Below, piece by piece: positions 1-8,938 of a stretch of 64,000 nucleotides of DNA. The notes beneath the pieces are model-generated. The model was not told the origin of the DNA and did no database searches. It worked only from the letters and a program-made list of their open reading frames with translations. Where the stretch lies: NCBI GenBank assembly GCA_029261295.1, contig JAJDBP010000032.1, positions 124,001 through 188,000 on the forward strand, written 5' to 3'. Numbering within the stretch: position 1 is the stretch's first letter; each line of letters opens with the position of its first letter. This DNA is from Nitrospirales bacterium. Lineage in GTDB: Bacteria > Nitrospirota > Nitrospiria > Nitrospirales > UBA8639. Position numbers and translations under genes: made by a program.

Positions 1-751
1 ATCCCACAATCAATGCTACGGGCAACGTTCCAGAACGCATCCCACGTTCATGTCCACCACCATAAATCATCGGTTCCAACCGAACACGAGGGGCTTTTCG
101 TCGAACATAGAGTGCCCCAATTCCCTTGGGACCATAAATTTTGTGGGCGGAAAAGGACATCAAATCAATGCCCATTTCCTGCACATTCACCGGAATCTTT
201 CCAACGCCTTGAGTCGCATCACAATGAAAAATGATGCCTTTTTCTTTGGCTACTTTTCCAATTTCGGCAATGGGGTTAATGGTCCCGATTTCATTGTTCG
301 CCATCATGACCGAAATTAATATGGTTTTGTCGGTGATCGCATTGCGCACATCATCCGGACTCACCCTTCCTTGTTTATCGACAGGAAGAAATGTGACGCT
401 CACGCCCTTTTTTTCAAGATATTTTGCCGTATCAATCACCGCCCGATGCTCAGTGGCAGTCGTGATAATATGGTCACCCTTCTCCTTGTACATGGCCACG
501 ATGCCCTGCAAAGCTAAATTATCCGATTCCGTCGCCCCACTGGTAAAAATAATTTCCTTCGCATCTGCACCAATTAAGTGAGCGATTTGCTTTCTGGCAT
601 GTTCAACGCCTTCTTCTACTTCCCAGCCAAAACTGTGGTTACGGCTGGCGGAATTACCAAATTTTTCCGTGAAATATGGAAGCATCACCTCAACAACCCG
701 CGGATCGCAGGGGGTCGTCGAATGATTATCTAAATATATGGGTAACTTCAT
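1..751 (-). CDS. iscS: Cysteine desulfurase IscS (3' part missing at window edge)
   Basis: PLP-dependent cysteine desulfurase that takes sulfur from cysteine for Fe-S cluster assembly. Reading the minus strand from the ATG at 751 gives [20 protein letters not shown], the typical NifS/IscS N-terminus. It is followed by the GATESDN segment, the ATEHRAV segment, HCDATQG and the PLP-lysine motif [10 protein letters not shown], and then the RSGT region near the window edge. The frame is still open at base 1, so the C-terminus with the catalytic cysteine loop is outside. Its start overlaps the iscR stop as ATGA, so the two genes are translationally coupled. An assignment to NifS rather than IscS cannot be excluded, but the IscR neighbour favours IscS. 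Confidence 0.93.
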   Translation of the reverse strand, partial: MKLPIYLDNHSTTPCDPRVVEVMLPYFTEKFGNSASRNHSFGWEVEEGVEHARKQIAHLIGADAKEIIFTSGATESDNLALQGIVAMYKEKGDHIITTATEHRAVIDTAKYLEKKGVSVTFLPVDKQGRVSPDDVRNAITDKTILISVMMANNEIGTINPIAEIGKVAKEKGIIFHCDATQGVGKIPVNVQEMGIDLMSFSAHKIYGPKGIGALYVRRKAPRVRLEPMIYGGGHERGMRSGTLPVALIVG

Positions 752-1233
752 GCTTGAACTCCTTCTTTTTTTCGAGATTCCACAATAATTAAAGGCGGCT
801 CTTCCATCATATCTTCAATCGACATACTACTGAGTAATTGTCCAATACTTTCTTGAACCTTCAGAAGCGGTGTGCGGATATTGCAATGCTCCATCTGTTC
901 ACAAGCGAGATGATCATCCTTTTCATGGTAGCAATCAGCAATACCTAAAGGCCCCTCGATAGCTTCCAACACCTGGGCAATGGAAATCTCTCGCGGTTCG
1001 CGGGCCAAGACATATCCTCCCTTTGGACCATTTTGACTTTCAATCATCTCGTGCTTGGCTAATGTCTGAAGCACTTTTGCTAAAAGTTCCAAGGGAATGT
1101 GATGTTCCTCAGCAATCTCTTTGGTATTCACCACTCGAAATGTGCTGAGTGTATTCATCTCTCCATATTGCACGGTGGCCATATACTGGAGAGCCATCAA
1201 GGCATAGTCCGATTTTTTTGAAATTTTCAACAT
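748..1233 (-). CDS. iscR: Rrf2-family Fe-S regulator, IscR-like
   Basis: Winged-helix Rrf2 regulator that senses Fe-S status and controls the isc genes. I chose the start at [15 protein letters not shown] because Rrf2 proteins begin there; an upstream in-frame ATG at 1290 would add 19 atypical residues. The HTH region is followed by [10 protein letters not shown], and then three cysteines ([19 protein letters not shown]) in the position of the IscR cluster ligands, though the first spacing (nine residues between cysteines) is longer than in E. coli IscR. No strong ribosome binding site is visible before the chosen start. It is the first gene of an iscR-iscS operon and is divergent from the ferredoxin at 1469. 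Confidence 0.88.
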   Translation of the reverse strand: MLKISKKSDYALMALQYMATVQYGEMNTLSTFRVVNTKEIAEEHHIPLELLAKVLQTLAKHEMIESQNGPKGGYVLAREPREISIAQVLEAIEGPLGIADCYHEKDDHLACEQMEHCNIRTPLLKVQESIGQLLSSMSIEDMMEEPPLIIVESRKKEGVQA

Positions 1234-1298
1234 AATAAAGAAGTCATTTGATAGATTTGGAGATCGCCGCTCAAATTTCCATCGCTCCAAACGATCTC

Positions 1299-1325
1299 TA
1301 ATCCCGACTTATATGATCGGGATTA
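1299..1325. promoter_or_regulatory. IscR-type palindromic operator candidate
   Basis: A perfect 9-bp inverted repeat, TAATCCCGA at 1299-1307 and TCGGGATTA at 1317-1325, separated by 9 bp. The core CCCGACT-TATAT-GATCGGG resembles the E. coli type 1 IscR box (YYGACTRWWWYAGTCRR). It lies upstream of iscR in the divergent iscR/ferredoxin promoter region, so autoregulation is the simplest reading. The function is inferred. Confidence 0.6.
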
Positions 1326-1354
1326 ATGTACCATTGACCTCAAAGCATGGTCAA

Positions 1355-1388
1355 GACTAAAATGGTCGGAGATTTAATTAGTCGGATT
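1355..1388. promoter_or_regulatory. Second IscR-like box plus a half-site
   Basis: GACTAAAATGGTC at 1355-1367 matches the spacing of an IscR type 1 core (GACT, five bases, then a degenerate AGTC). A further AGTCGGATT half-site lies at 1380-1388. Both are between the first palindrome and the ferredoxin gene, so they could control the rightward promoter. The match is imperfect. Confidence 0.42.
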
Positions 1389-1468
1389 CTTCGTGCTAAC
1401 AATAAAGTGAATAATTAGCCTAACTGAGCATATAAAATTATAACATACTGTTTTAAAAGGAGAATTTA

Positions 1469-1882
1469 ATGGGAGGCAGTAATCCATATATTGAAAAAAG
1501 CGAAACGATCATTGCTAGAAAACCTTTCAAAGTCACGTTCATAACCCCTGATGCCCCGATCGAAATCCAAGTCGACCCCACAAAACTGCCCTTAGGTGAT
1601 AATGGACTAGCTGGAAGCCTCCTGGATATCGCATTGGGAAATGGCATTGATGTAGAACATGCTTGTGGAGGAGTCTGTGCTTGTTCAACCTGCCATATCA
1701 TTGTCAAAGAAGGCCTCGAAACCTGCAATGAACCAACCGATGACGAAAATGATCAACTGGATGAAGCACCTGGCTTGAGCCTGAAATCAAGACTAGCCTG
1801 CCAATGTGTTCCTAACGGCGACAAAGATCTAATTATTGAAGTCCCTGAATGGAATAAAAATCTGGTCAAAGAAAGCCATTAA
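1469..1882 (+). CDS. fdx: ISC-type [2Fe-2S] ferredoxin
   Basis: Electron carrier of the adrenodoxin/ISC ferredoxin class, used in Fe-S cluster assembly. The cluster ligands are visible as HACGGVCACSTCH (C-X5-C-X2-C) around residues 66-75, with a fourth cysteine in RLACQC near residue 111. The N-terminus is about 25 residues longer than E. coli Fdx. A good Shine-Dalgarno AAAGGAG lies just upstream of the ATG. It is divergent from iscR-iscS and shares their IscR-like boxes, which supports a role in cluster biogenesis rather than in carbon fixation. Confidence 0.9.
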   Translation: MGGSNPYIEKSETIIARKPFKVTFITPDAPIEIQVDPTKLPLGDNGLAGSLLDIALGNGIDVEHACGGVCACSTCHIIVKEGLETCNEPTDDENDQLDEAPGLSLKSRLACQCVPNGDKDLIIEVPEWNKNLVKESH

Positions 1883-2034
1883 TTCTAAGATTTTCCCTTT
1901 CCAAAATTACCAACAATCGTCCTAGCCATTTTTTTTCATTCATTTTTCCTGGATAGAAAGAGAAGGCAGGAAGGATGTACCCTTGGATGGCTATTTCCAC
2001 AAGAGTGAAATTCCCAACTTTAGACAAACTGCCA

Positions 2035-3603
2035 TTAGAAGGATTTGTAAATTTCGTCGCGAATCTTTTTGACGTGAATATGATAACGGTTAATTTTTTT
2101 GATAAGCCCTTGCCGGCTAATACCTAGCTGGGCAGCGGTCCTGACTTGGTTGAATTGGCAAGCTACCAAGGTATCTTTGATTATTTGCTGCTCAAGCTCA
2201 CCCAAAATTTCTGGCAGGCTTTTCCCTTTCAATCCATCGGGCTCATTCAAATCTCGTGAGGAATGATTTTTAATCGTAAGATCAAGAACCTCCTCATTGA
2301 TCGTAGATCCACGCACCATAACAGCCAAACGTTTCATTTCATTACTGAGCTGGCGCATATTACCGGGCCAATCATATTCAACTAACCTGCGCATGGCGGC
2401 CGAAGAGATTTTTTTGGGCGGCTTGTCCATCCCAGTACAATGTTGATGTAAGAAAAAATTAGCGAGCAAAGGAATATCGGCCGGAATCTGCCGTAACGCC
2501 GGAGTCTGAATATGCACGACCTTCAATCGATAATACAGGTCTTCACGGAAAGCTCCAACTTTGATAGCCTCTTCAAGATTGGTATTCGTAGCAGCTACGA
2601 CCCTGATACTAATGGGAATGAGCTTTCGTTCCCCCACTGGCTCAACCACTCGTTCTTCTAAAACCCTCAAGACCTTGGCCTGGGCCTTAAGTCCCAAGTC
2701 CCCTATTTCATCAAGAAAGAGTGTTCCTTTGTGGGCTTGTTCAAATTTTCCTATCCGGGCATCAACTCCAGTTGCTGTGCCCCTCCCAATCCCAAACAGC
2801 TCACTTTCAACTAAATTTTCAGGCAGAGCGGCACAGTTGATCGCCACAAATGGAAACCTTGCCCGTGGGCTTGAATAGTGAATGGCCTTGGCCACTAATT
2901 CTTTACCTGTTCCATTTTCGCCTGTGATTAGCACATCGACAGAACTATCGCGTATTTGATCGATCACTCGAACTAATTGCTGCATGGGAAGACTGTTGCC
3001 CATGAGGTTTTGTGTGGAAAACCGCCCTTCTATTTCTTTCCATAATTGAGCATTTTCCTCTTCCAAAACTTGACGTGCTTGATTCAAATTTTCCATTTGA
3101 TGAAATTTCTGAAGAGGTATAGAAATTTCATTGACGAAATTCTTGGCCACATGCTCATCCTTCGCTGAAAAATCCCCTTTTTTTTTATTGACCGCCTCAA
3201 AAACGCCAAAAGTTTCTCCGGTTGATAATCGCAAGGGAATAGCCAACAGGGTACGCGTGCGCCGCTTGGTGCTCAAATCAATTCCCGAGAAAAATCGGTC
3301 ATCGGATTGGACATCCTTAACATTGAGCGTTTCTCCTGTGGAGACACAATGCCCGGCAAGACCTAAGCGGGCATCCAACCGTAATATTTGCCCTTCTTCC
3401 TGCAGAGGAAACCACAATTCTTGTCGAGCCTTATCTAAGAGAAAGACGCTGGCCACTTCTGCGTCTAATCGCCTACGAGCTTCGTCACGAATACATTGGA
3501 AAAATGAGCTGCAGTTCGTTTCTTGCTTAAGACAAATCTGAAAGCGACTGCCATCACGCTTTGGGCTTGAGATATTGTCCTCTTTTTTTACTCGTTCAGG
3601 CAT
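2035..3603 (-). CDS. GAF-AAA+-Fis transcriptional regulator, atypical bacterial enhancer-binding protein
   Basis: Domains in order: a GAF sensor at about residues 30-175 (AGHCVSTGETLNVKD, LLAIPL), a sigma-54-interaction AAA+ domain at about 200-435 with Walker A GENGTGKE and Walker B GTLFLDEIGD, and a C-terminal Fis-type HTH (RTAAQLGISRQGLIKKI). At the position of the GAFTGA loop that touches sigma-54, the protein reads GTATGV (ELFGIGRGTATGVDARIG). The R-finger region AFREDLYYRL is normal. GAF ligands cannot be predicted. The gene stands alone, with 150 bp to the ferredoxin end and about 220 bp upstream of its start. It probably acts as an ATP-driven activator or as a member that has lost sigma-54 contact. 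Confidence 0.88.
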   Translation of the reverse strand: MPERVKKEDNISSPKRDGSRFQICLKQETNCSSFFQCIRDEARRRLDAEVASVFLLDKARQELWFPLQEEGQILRLDARLGLAGHCVSTGETLNVKDVQSDDRFFSGIDLSTKRRTRTLLAIPLRLSTGETFGVFEAVNKKKGDFSAKDEHVAKNFVNEISIPLQKFHQMENLNQARQVLEEENAQLWKEIEGRFSTQNLMGNSLPMQQLVRVIDQIRDSSVDVLITGENGTGKELVAKAIHYSSPRARFPFVAINCAALPENLVESELFGIGRGTATGVDARIGKFEQAHKGTLFLDEIGDLGLKAQAKVLRVLEERVVEPVGERKLIPISIRVVAATNTNLEEAIKVGAFREDLYYRLKVVHIQTPALRQIPADIPLLANFFLHQHCTGMDKPPKKISSAAMRRLVEYDWPGNMRQLSNEMKRLAVMVRGSTINEEVLDLTIKNHSSRDLNEPDGLKGKSLPEILGELEQQIIKDTLVACQFNQVRTAAQLGISRQGLIKKINRYHIHVKKIRDEIYKSF

Positions 3604-3827
3604 AGAATGGGCTCGCTATATTGAGAATTAAATGAATTCTGCCTCTATAAATAGCACCTATTTTTATTATCTCTACATAAGAATGATTCGGTCAACACCA
3701 CAAAGACGTACCATGAACGGAACCAATGAGGAATAAATATACAAAATTTTCTTGAGGCAAAGGACAACTACAAATAGTGTCTCTGAAATTCACCCCTTCA
3801 TAACGGCCCTTTAAGAATATCCGATAT

Positions 3828-4616
3828 TTAAATATCTATGACTTGGCCTTCTTGAAGAATCGTGACATCTGGAAAATTGAGTTGGGAAATTTCTTGAATA
3901 ATTGGGTCACGAACAGCAGGTTTCATGTGATAGACGAAAAGAGAAAGCTCAGGATTTCCGATCTTCAGGTATTCTTCGGCGAGATGCTTGGGTGTGAGAT
4001 GCTTACTTTGAACAGCAAGATCCATCATTGAGTCCGGAAAGGAAACTTCGATTAAGACCCCTTTGAGATTAGGTGTGCAGGCGGCCATTTCCCAAATGGA
4101 TTCTGTTTGATAGGTATCCACTATAAATCCAGGCTGCTGTATCATCTCGAATGACATAGCCCACCATTTCGACAGTATGATTCACGAGCACTGGAGTCAC
4201 CCTAACACCGCCCGCAACAGGACCTCTTTTTGAGGCTTGAGGATCTGAGATCGCAGATTGGAATTACGTGGGCCTTGGAGATTGAAAAAATTCGGGAAGA
4301 TCAAATCATTAAAGATATGTTTTTAAAGCCCTTCCATGACTGATGATAAGCGAGCCACCACAACTCGATGGCCCACCAACCCAGAAAGGTTGTCCACCAA
4401 TAATGGAATACTTTTAATATAATCCAGATGGAGGTGCGAAGGAATTATCTGTTTTACACATGGTTATTCCTCGAGTGTGAGACTGGAAACAAAGGCACCC
4501 GCATCAATCATCAGTTCGTCATGGACTAAGAACCCCACGCTCCGACAGTTAGAAGAACCAATTGGCCCTTTTACCAGCAAATCAGAACCATGTGCTCCAA
4601 GGACGCGAATCTTCAT
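3828..4616 (-). pseudogene. Decayed metallo-beta-lactamase-fold phosphodiesterase-like gene
   Basis: The minus strand from ATG 4616 reads MKIRVLGAHGSDLLVKGP, a typical MBL-fold N-terminus. It meets a stop (TAA after LTLEE), continues as IIPSHLHLDYIKSIPLLV (the metal motif HxHxDH with the last H now Y), meets another stop (TAA), and then changes frame. The C-terminal third is open at 3828-4157 and carries VLIEVSFPDSMMDLAVQSKH and LFVYHMKP, typical of class II cyclic-nucleotide phosphodiesterase/MBL hydrolases. A 2-base loss around SGDTY explains the last frame change. The total of about 263 codons matches the family length, so this is one intact gene broken by at least two stops and two frameshifts. 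The open C-terminal piece alone could be annotated as a small gene by mistake. Confidence 0.85.
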
Positions 4617-4987
4617 GGATTGGGTTTTTTAAAAAATGGGGATACCCTAACATTCGCCATACCAAGTGAAATAAGAAGTAATCTGAAATTTTGATTTCTG
4701 CGCGTATAATGTCCTGCTTATCACCACACAAAGCACACTTTGCTAACCATCATGCAAATATAGCCGAAATAATACAACCTTGGATTCCCCATTCTTACCT
4801 ATGCTCCTCTCCCAACGTCCTCTTCAAAGAGTAGTGACTTAATAATGTAAACCCAGACAAATGGTAAGCCAACCAATATTTATGAAGGATCGTACCTAAC
4901 ATTGGGAATACCTCTTTTCTACGGTCTCCCACCCCACGCATTTGCACGCGGTTATTCAGAAGGCTTTTAAGACAAAAGACATGTAGA
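4617..4987. other. Intergenic region without recognised gene
   Basis: About 370 bp between the decayed MBL gene and the end of egtD. I see no convincing reading frame, RNA gene or terminator hairpin. It may contain the promoter of the pseudogene. Confidence 0.5.
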
Positions 4988-5986
4988 CTATTTCTTCACT
5001 TCCCAAATTGAGTCTACAAAGTAGTGCTGTGAGTCAAAGAGATGCTTCACTATTCGGTACCCACTAGCCTCAGCCAGAGATTCTATTTCTAATTGCGTAT
5101 ACTTATAGGAATGCTCGGTTTGCATAGCTTCCCACTGTTCAAAAGAAAACTCCTTCCTCAACGCATCAATGGTGACCACCTGTTTTTGTGTACTGAAAAT
5201 GTAGCTCTCGACTGCATGTGTACTCGGATTATAATGACCTTGTTGAACAAAATGTTCTTTTGAAAAGTTCGCCCCTAGCCTTACATTCAGGATACTCAAC
5301 AGATGGAGATTGAATCGTTCAAACACCATTTTTGAATCATTGTAGGCTGCATACAACGTTTTGGGGTGTTTCATCAGATCGAAGCCGATCATGACATAGT
5401 CCCCTTCATTCAACAATTCCCGCAATTCCCGAACAAATTTCGCGGCTAGAGGTAACTCCATGTTGCCAATGGTCGAACCTAGAAAAAAAACAATATTTCG
5501 TTTGTCAGATTGGCTGCTTAAGGTACGGAGTCCCTCAAAATAATCCGCAGCCAATCCAGCAACCGACATGGTGCCCTTGGCATACCGGGACTCAAGAAAA
5601 TCCACAAGATCCTTGATAGCTCCCTCAGAAATATCAATAGGCATATACTCAAATGTCAGTTGGCTCTGAATAAAGTGCTGAAGAAGAATGTGTGTCTTCA
5701 TCCCATCTCCCGCACCTAATTCAATTAGACGGAAATTATCGTTGGCCAGCAGATCGGTGATTGTCTGCTTGTAGTTGTGAAATATTTCAATCTCACATTG
5801 AGCTGGATGATATCCTGGCAGTTGTGTAATTTCGGTGAAAATTTCGCTACCCCGATTATCGTATATCAACCACGATGGCAGACGCTTTGGGTTTTTTGAT
5901 AGTCCTTCGAGTACTGCCTTGGCGAATTGGTCATCGAAAGTGGAAACGGCAGTTCCCAATCTCAAATTATTATAGTGAAATGACAT
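4988..5986 (-). CDS. egtD: L-histidine N-alpha-methyltransferase (EgtD family)
   Basis: SAM-dependent enzyme that trimethylates histidine to hercynine, the first committed step of ergothioneine synthesis. Visible signatures are the SAM site LIELGAGDGMKT (about residue 90), FLGSTIGN with the Asn that binds the substrate, and EHSYKYT near residue 290, containing the Glu and Ser that hold the histidine in characterised EgtD. The length of 332 residues is normal. The usual YYPTR is altered to GYHPAQCE, so substrate preference could differ. No egtB or egtA is in the window. It is divergent from the diiron-oxidase-like gene at 6105. Confidence 0.85.
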   Translation of the reverse strand: MSFHYNNLRLGTAVSTFDDQFAKAVLEGLSKNPKRLPSWLIYDNRGSEIFTEITQLPGYHPAQCEIEIFHNYKQTITDLLANDNFRLIELGAGDGMKTHILLQHFIQSQLTFEYMPIDISEGAIKDLVDFLESRYAKGTMSVAGLAADYFEGLRTLSSQSDKRNIVFFLGSTIGNMELPLAAKFVRELRELLNEGDYVMIGFDLMKHPKTLYAAYNDSKMVFERFNLHLLSILNVRLGANFSKEHFVQQGHYNPSTHAVESYIFSTQKQVVTIDALRKEFSFEQWEAMQTEHSYKYTQLEIESLAEASGYRIVKHLFDSQHYFVDSIWEVKK

Positions 5987-6104
5987 GAGGCTCCTTGTTT
6001 CATATTTAGCATGACGCGTTGTTTGATCACCCTTCGAGAAGCTTGCTAGAATATAAGCGTTTACGTTTTTTTTTTACAGCCACTTTCTAGTATAACCGCC
6101 CCTG

Positions 6105-7157
6105 ATGAACGTTTCTTCCTCTCCAACCCTAAATCCAACCACCTATTTTGAAGCCGAAGCTGTATTTGGCGACCTTCTGCAACATGCCGACCTTGATCAG
6201 TACACATCCACAGCACCCGAAAGCCTGGAGCTGTTTGAACATGTCTTAGGATTAGCCCTTGAAGCGTACCAGGACCCATCCCCCTGTCCGCATGCACATC
6301 TTTTCCTTCAACGAATTTTGTATAGAATCAACCGACTTAAGCTGTTCTGGTATGACAATCTTGAGAATTATGTTAACGAAAATTCGACTTTTCTTTTCCT
6401 AGTTCAGAAGAAAATCGATACCGCTTGCCAACGCTGGGAAACTCAGAAGTTTGACATCCCTTTCTTGAAGAGTCTGGATGTTGAAACAGGACTTCGGGAA
6501 CGTACAACTGAGGACCTTGAACCTGAACCATCGCAAACTGGCCTGTTTTTCCGCAATGAAATGTCGCAGGCAGGATACCGTCGATTATTAGCTATCGCCT
6601 CTCTTGATGGCTTGGTGGAAGCCAGCCAATTGTCCAGAGTGATTGGCGGAGTTGGGAACGAGGTTCAGGCGATGCTTACCAAAATTCTCTTCGAGGAGTA
6701 CGGAGGAGGGAAGTTGGCAAGAAAACATTCATCGTATTTTTCGAAGATGCTGAAAGAATTTGATATGAACACCACACCAGAAGCATACTTTGAACTGGTT
6801 CCCTGGGAAGTACTGGCTAACATCAATCACAGCTTCACCATTTGTGAGCGCAAAAGAAATTTTTTACGGTATATTGGCAGTCTCCTCTACTTTGAAATAT
6901 CCGTTCCTTCTGCATTCAGAAATTACCAAACCGCAGGTGAGCGACTGGGCTTGAGCGAACAAGCCATCGGTTACTGGGAGGTACACATCAAAGAAGATCT
7001 TCGGCACGGACAATGGATGCTGAATGAGGTTGCTTTTCCACTCATCAGTAGCTATAAGGACTCCGCATGGGAACTCCTCTTAGGATACGACCAACAACGA
7101 TACCTCAGTAATCGCGCCAGCCAAGCCATTGCTCTATCTGTCCAACAAGCTGATTAA
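6105..7157 (+). CDS. Heme-oxygenase-like diiron oxidase (iron-containing redox enzyme family)
   Basis: All-helical protein of 350 residues. The C-terminal two thirds carry the ligand pattern of heme-oxygenase-like diiron oxidases: EEYGGGKLARKHSSYF near residues 205-220 (Glu and His) and HIKEDLRHGQW near residue 295 (His, Asp, His). Members of this superfamily cleave or oxidise amino-acid-like and fatty substrates in natural-product pathways; heme degradation itself is not implied. The first ~100 residues are not recognised. It shares a ~120-bp divergent promoter region with egtD, which suggests but does not prove a common pathway. Confidence 0.7.
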   Translation: MNVSSSPTLNPTTYFEAEAVFGDLLQHADLDQYTSTAPESLELFEHVLGLALEAYQDPSPCPHAHLFLQRILYRINRLKLFWYDNLENYVNENSTFLFLVQKKIDTACQRWETQKFDIPFLKSLDVETGLRERTTEDLEPEPSQTGLFFRNEMSQAGYRRLLAIASLDGLVEASQLSRVIGGVGNEVQAMLTKILFEEYGGGKLARKHSSYFSKMLKEFDMNTTPEAYFELVPWEVLANINHSFTICERKRNFLRYIGSLLYFEISVPSAFRNYQTAGERLGLSEQAIGYWEVHIKEDLRHGQWMLNEVAFPLISSYKDSAWELLLGYDQQRYLSNRASQAIALSVQQAD

Positions 7158-7302
7158 CCTAAGCCTCCCAAACGGTTTGACCCATTTTGAAATAGCATAC
7201 AGTTAAAGAATTTCGACCTCATCGAATATTCTTCCGCTCATATATTCAAGACAAATACTCTTCCAGAAGGGTTACCATACATCAAATTCACGTGGGAAAA
7301 GA

Positions 7303-7336
7303 AAAGCCCTTTGCAAGTTACCTTACAAAGGGCTTT
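7303..7336 (-). terminator. Rho-independent terminator of tRNA-Asn
   Basis: An 11-bp perfect inverted repeat (AAAGCCCTTTG / CAAAGGGCTTT) is followed on the minus strand by a T-rich tail (TTTTCTTTTCC). It lies directly downstream of the tRNA. Confidence 0.8.
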
Positions 7337-7344
7337 GGCAATAT

Positions 7345-7420
7345 TGGCTCCCCGGGCAGGACTCGAACCTGCGACCATTCGGTTAACAGCCGAACGCTCT
7401 ACCAACTGAGCTACCGAGGA
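7345..7420 (-). tRNA. tRNA-Asn (anticodon GTT)
   Basis: The minus strand folds as a complete cloverleaf. The acceptor TCCTCGG pairs with CCGGGGA, the D-arm is AGCTCAGTTGGTAGAGC, and the anticodon stem-loop is TTCGGCTGTTAACCGAA with GTT. The T-arm is GCAGG-TTCGAGT-CCTGC. The 3' CCA is encoded. A terminator follows immediately. Confidence 0.97.
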
Positions 7421-7515
7421 ACGAATGTATCGTAATTTGATTTACTTTTGGTTGATTTTATCCTGACTTCCAGTTTTCTTCAAGAACCGATGAAATGTTT
7501 TTTATTGTTAATGCT

Positions 7516-7779
7516 TCAAAATTGAAAATCAGCTGAATCCTCTTCACCTTCGTCTGCTTCTGAGGCACCACCCTCTGAGAGATTCACATAATGTCTAGCC
7601 CAGGATAAATAGATATTGGCGCTATCTCTCATAGCGTCAGCCCCGTTTATGAGTTTGGTGACAACCTCCTGGTCTCCACCAGCCATCTCCATATCTCCAG
7701 CTTTAACCTCAAGTGAGGAATGGAAATGCTTCATCTGGTTGGTCAATGAAATCATTTGTTCACGAAGATCATCAGTCAT
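7516..7779 (-). CDS. Small acidic helical protein of unknown function
   Basis: 87 residues, not recognised. It is rich in Glu/Asp at the C-terminus (ASEADEGEEDSADFQF) and looks helical, with no cysteines or membrane segment. A good ribosome binding site (AGGAGAGG) lies about 9 bases before the ATG. It lies after the oxidoreductase operon on the same strand but beyond a strong terminator, so it is probably transcribed separately. Confidence 0.65.
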   Translation of the reverse strand: MTDDLREQMISLTNQMKHFHSSLEVKAGDMEMAGGDQEVVTKLINGADAMRDSANIYLSWARHYVNLSEGGASEADEGEEDSADFQF

Positions 7780-7842
7780 TATCGCGTTCCTCTCCTGAAC
7801 GTCTGTCAGGCAAACTTACAAGTGATAACTATGGCCATGACC

Positions 7843-7888
7843 AAAAAAAACCCTGCGATCTTCATCTAATAAGAGAAACATCGCAGGG
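7843..7888 (-). terminator. Terminator of the oxidoreductase operon
   Basis: The stem CCCTGCGAT (7851-7859) pairs with ATCGCAGGG (7880-7888). On the minus strand it is followed by eight T residues. It sits about 20 bp after the last gene of the operon. Confidence 0.9.
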
Positions 7889-7906
7889 CTTTTCAAATAA
7901 AAGAGT

Positions 7907-8185
7907 TTACCCTGAATAGGCTTGACCCAACTCCGCGGCTTCTCCAGCCTTGTCCATTAAAGTCCCATCTGAATTCACGGCGACCATATCGATCGCCTCA
8001 TGCTTGGCGGCGTCACACACGACTTTACACAACTCACATCCTTTGCACCGTCCAATAACGACTTCCGCAACCATTTTATCTGGATTCAGATCCAACGTAT
8101 TGGCTTCCGGACAATACATGATGCAAAGCCGACAGCCTTTTTTCGCCACACACTTGTCATCTGTTACGAGGGCAACATTATACAT
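7907..8185 (-). CDS. porD: 2-oxoacid:ferredoxin oxidoreductase, delta subunit (2x[4Fe-4S])
   Basis: Small ferredoxin-like subunit of 92 residues. Two cluster motifs are visible: CVAKKGCRLCIMYCPE and CKGCELCKVVCD. It passes electrons between ferredoxin and the TPP catalytic site formed by the beta subunit. It is the last gene of the E-A-B-G-D operon, 31 bp after the gamma gene. Together with the epsilon-like gene this gives the five-subunit form known from Hydrogenobacter-type reductive TCA cycles. Pyruvate and 2-oxoglutarate enzymes cannot be told apart from this subunit. Confidence 0.88.
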   Translation of the reverse strand: MYNVALVTDDKCVAKKGCRLCIMYCPEANTLDLNPDKMVAEVVIGRCKGCELCKVVCDAAKHEAIDMVAVNSDGTLMDKAGEAAELGQAYSG

Positions 8186-8216
8186 CTATCTTTTTCCTTC
8201 ACTGAGGTTCTCAAGA

Positions 8217-8921
8217 TTACGCAGCCGCAGCTTCTCCAACCATTATCTCCACGTTGTTTTTCTCCGCCCATTCTGCAGCAATTTCATACGAAGCCTTCAC
8301 GGTATCTAAGTTCTTTTTTAATAACATTTCTTTCTTCGCAAACTTTTTCTTAATCGCTTCGTCAAGAGTGGCTGTCCCACCAGATGCGACGAATTTTTTT
8401 CCAAATCGCTCCTGTAAGGCCAAATCCAAACCATTCATGGAGACACATTTGGTAATCCCAGCCACCGAGCCAATCATAGTCATGTTCGTCGCCAGTTCAG
8501 TCCCAGCGACGTCCATGGCAATATTTGTCCCTGGAATGCTAAAAACCGACACATTCATATCTTTAAGTCGCTTCACATCTTCATCGGACAAGAGAGGCAT
8601 ATCCGTATTAATGATGACGAGGCCACCTTCTTTTATCCCTGAATAAAATGGCATAGTGTAACTTTTACCCATCGTAATGACTTGAGGATGAAACACTTGA
8701 ATCACATCAGGAAACACGAGTTCCCCACGATCATAAATTTTCCGCAGTCCAATTCGACAATAGCTCTCAGCTGGCGCCATGCGTTTTTCTGCACCAAAAA
8801 ATGGATTCGAAATAGCAAACTTCCCATCTTTGGAAGCTGCCATCGCCATGACATGGGCCGCCGTCACGGCACCCTGTCCTCCTAATCCTGACATTCGTAT
8901 ATTAATTCGACGTAAAATCAT
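8217..8921 (-). CDS. porG: 2-oxoacid:ferredoxin oxidoreductase, gamma subunit
   Basis: 234 residues. The family signature MSGLGGQGAVTAAHVMA lies at the N-terminus, with the FGAEKRMAPAESYCRIG segment near residue 45 and the ATNMTMIGSVAGI segment near residue 145. The subunit contributes to CoA binding and holds the catalytic assembly. The gene is 17 bp downstream of the beta subunit and is co-transcribed. The alanine-rich C-terminus (GEAAAA) is unremarkable. Confidence 0.92.
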   Translation of the reverse strand: MILRRINIRMSGLGGQGAVTAAHVMAMAASKDGKFAISNPFFGAEKRMAPAESYCRIGLRKIYDRGELVFPDVIQVFHPQVITMGKSYTMPFYSGIKEGGLVIINTDMPLLSDEDVKRLKDMNVSVFSIPGTNIAMDVAGTELATNMTMIGSVAGITKCVSMNGLDLALQERFGKKFVASGGTATLDEAIKKKFAKKEMLLKKNLDTVKASYEIAAEWAEKNNVEIMVGEAAAA

Positions 8922-8938
8922 GGTATCGCTCCTCTTAC

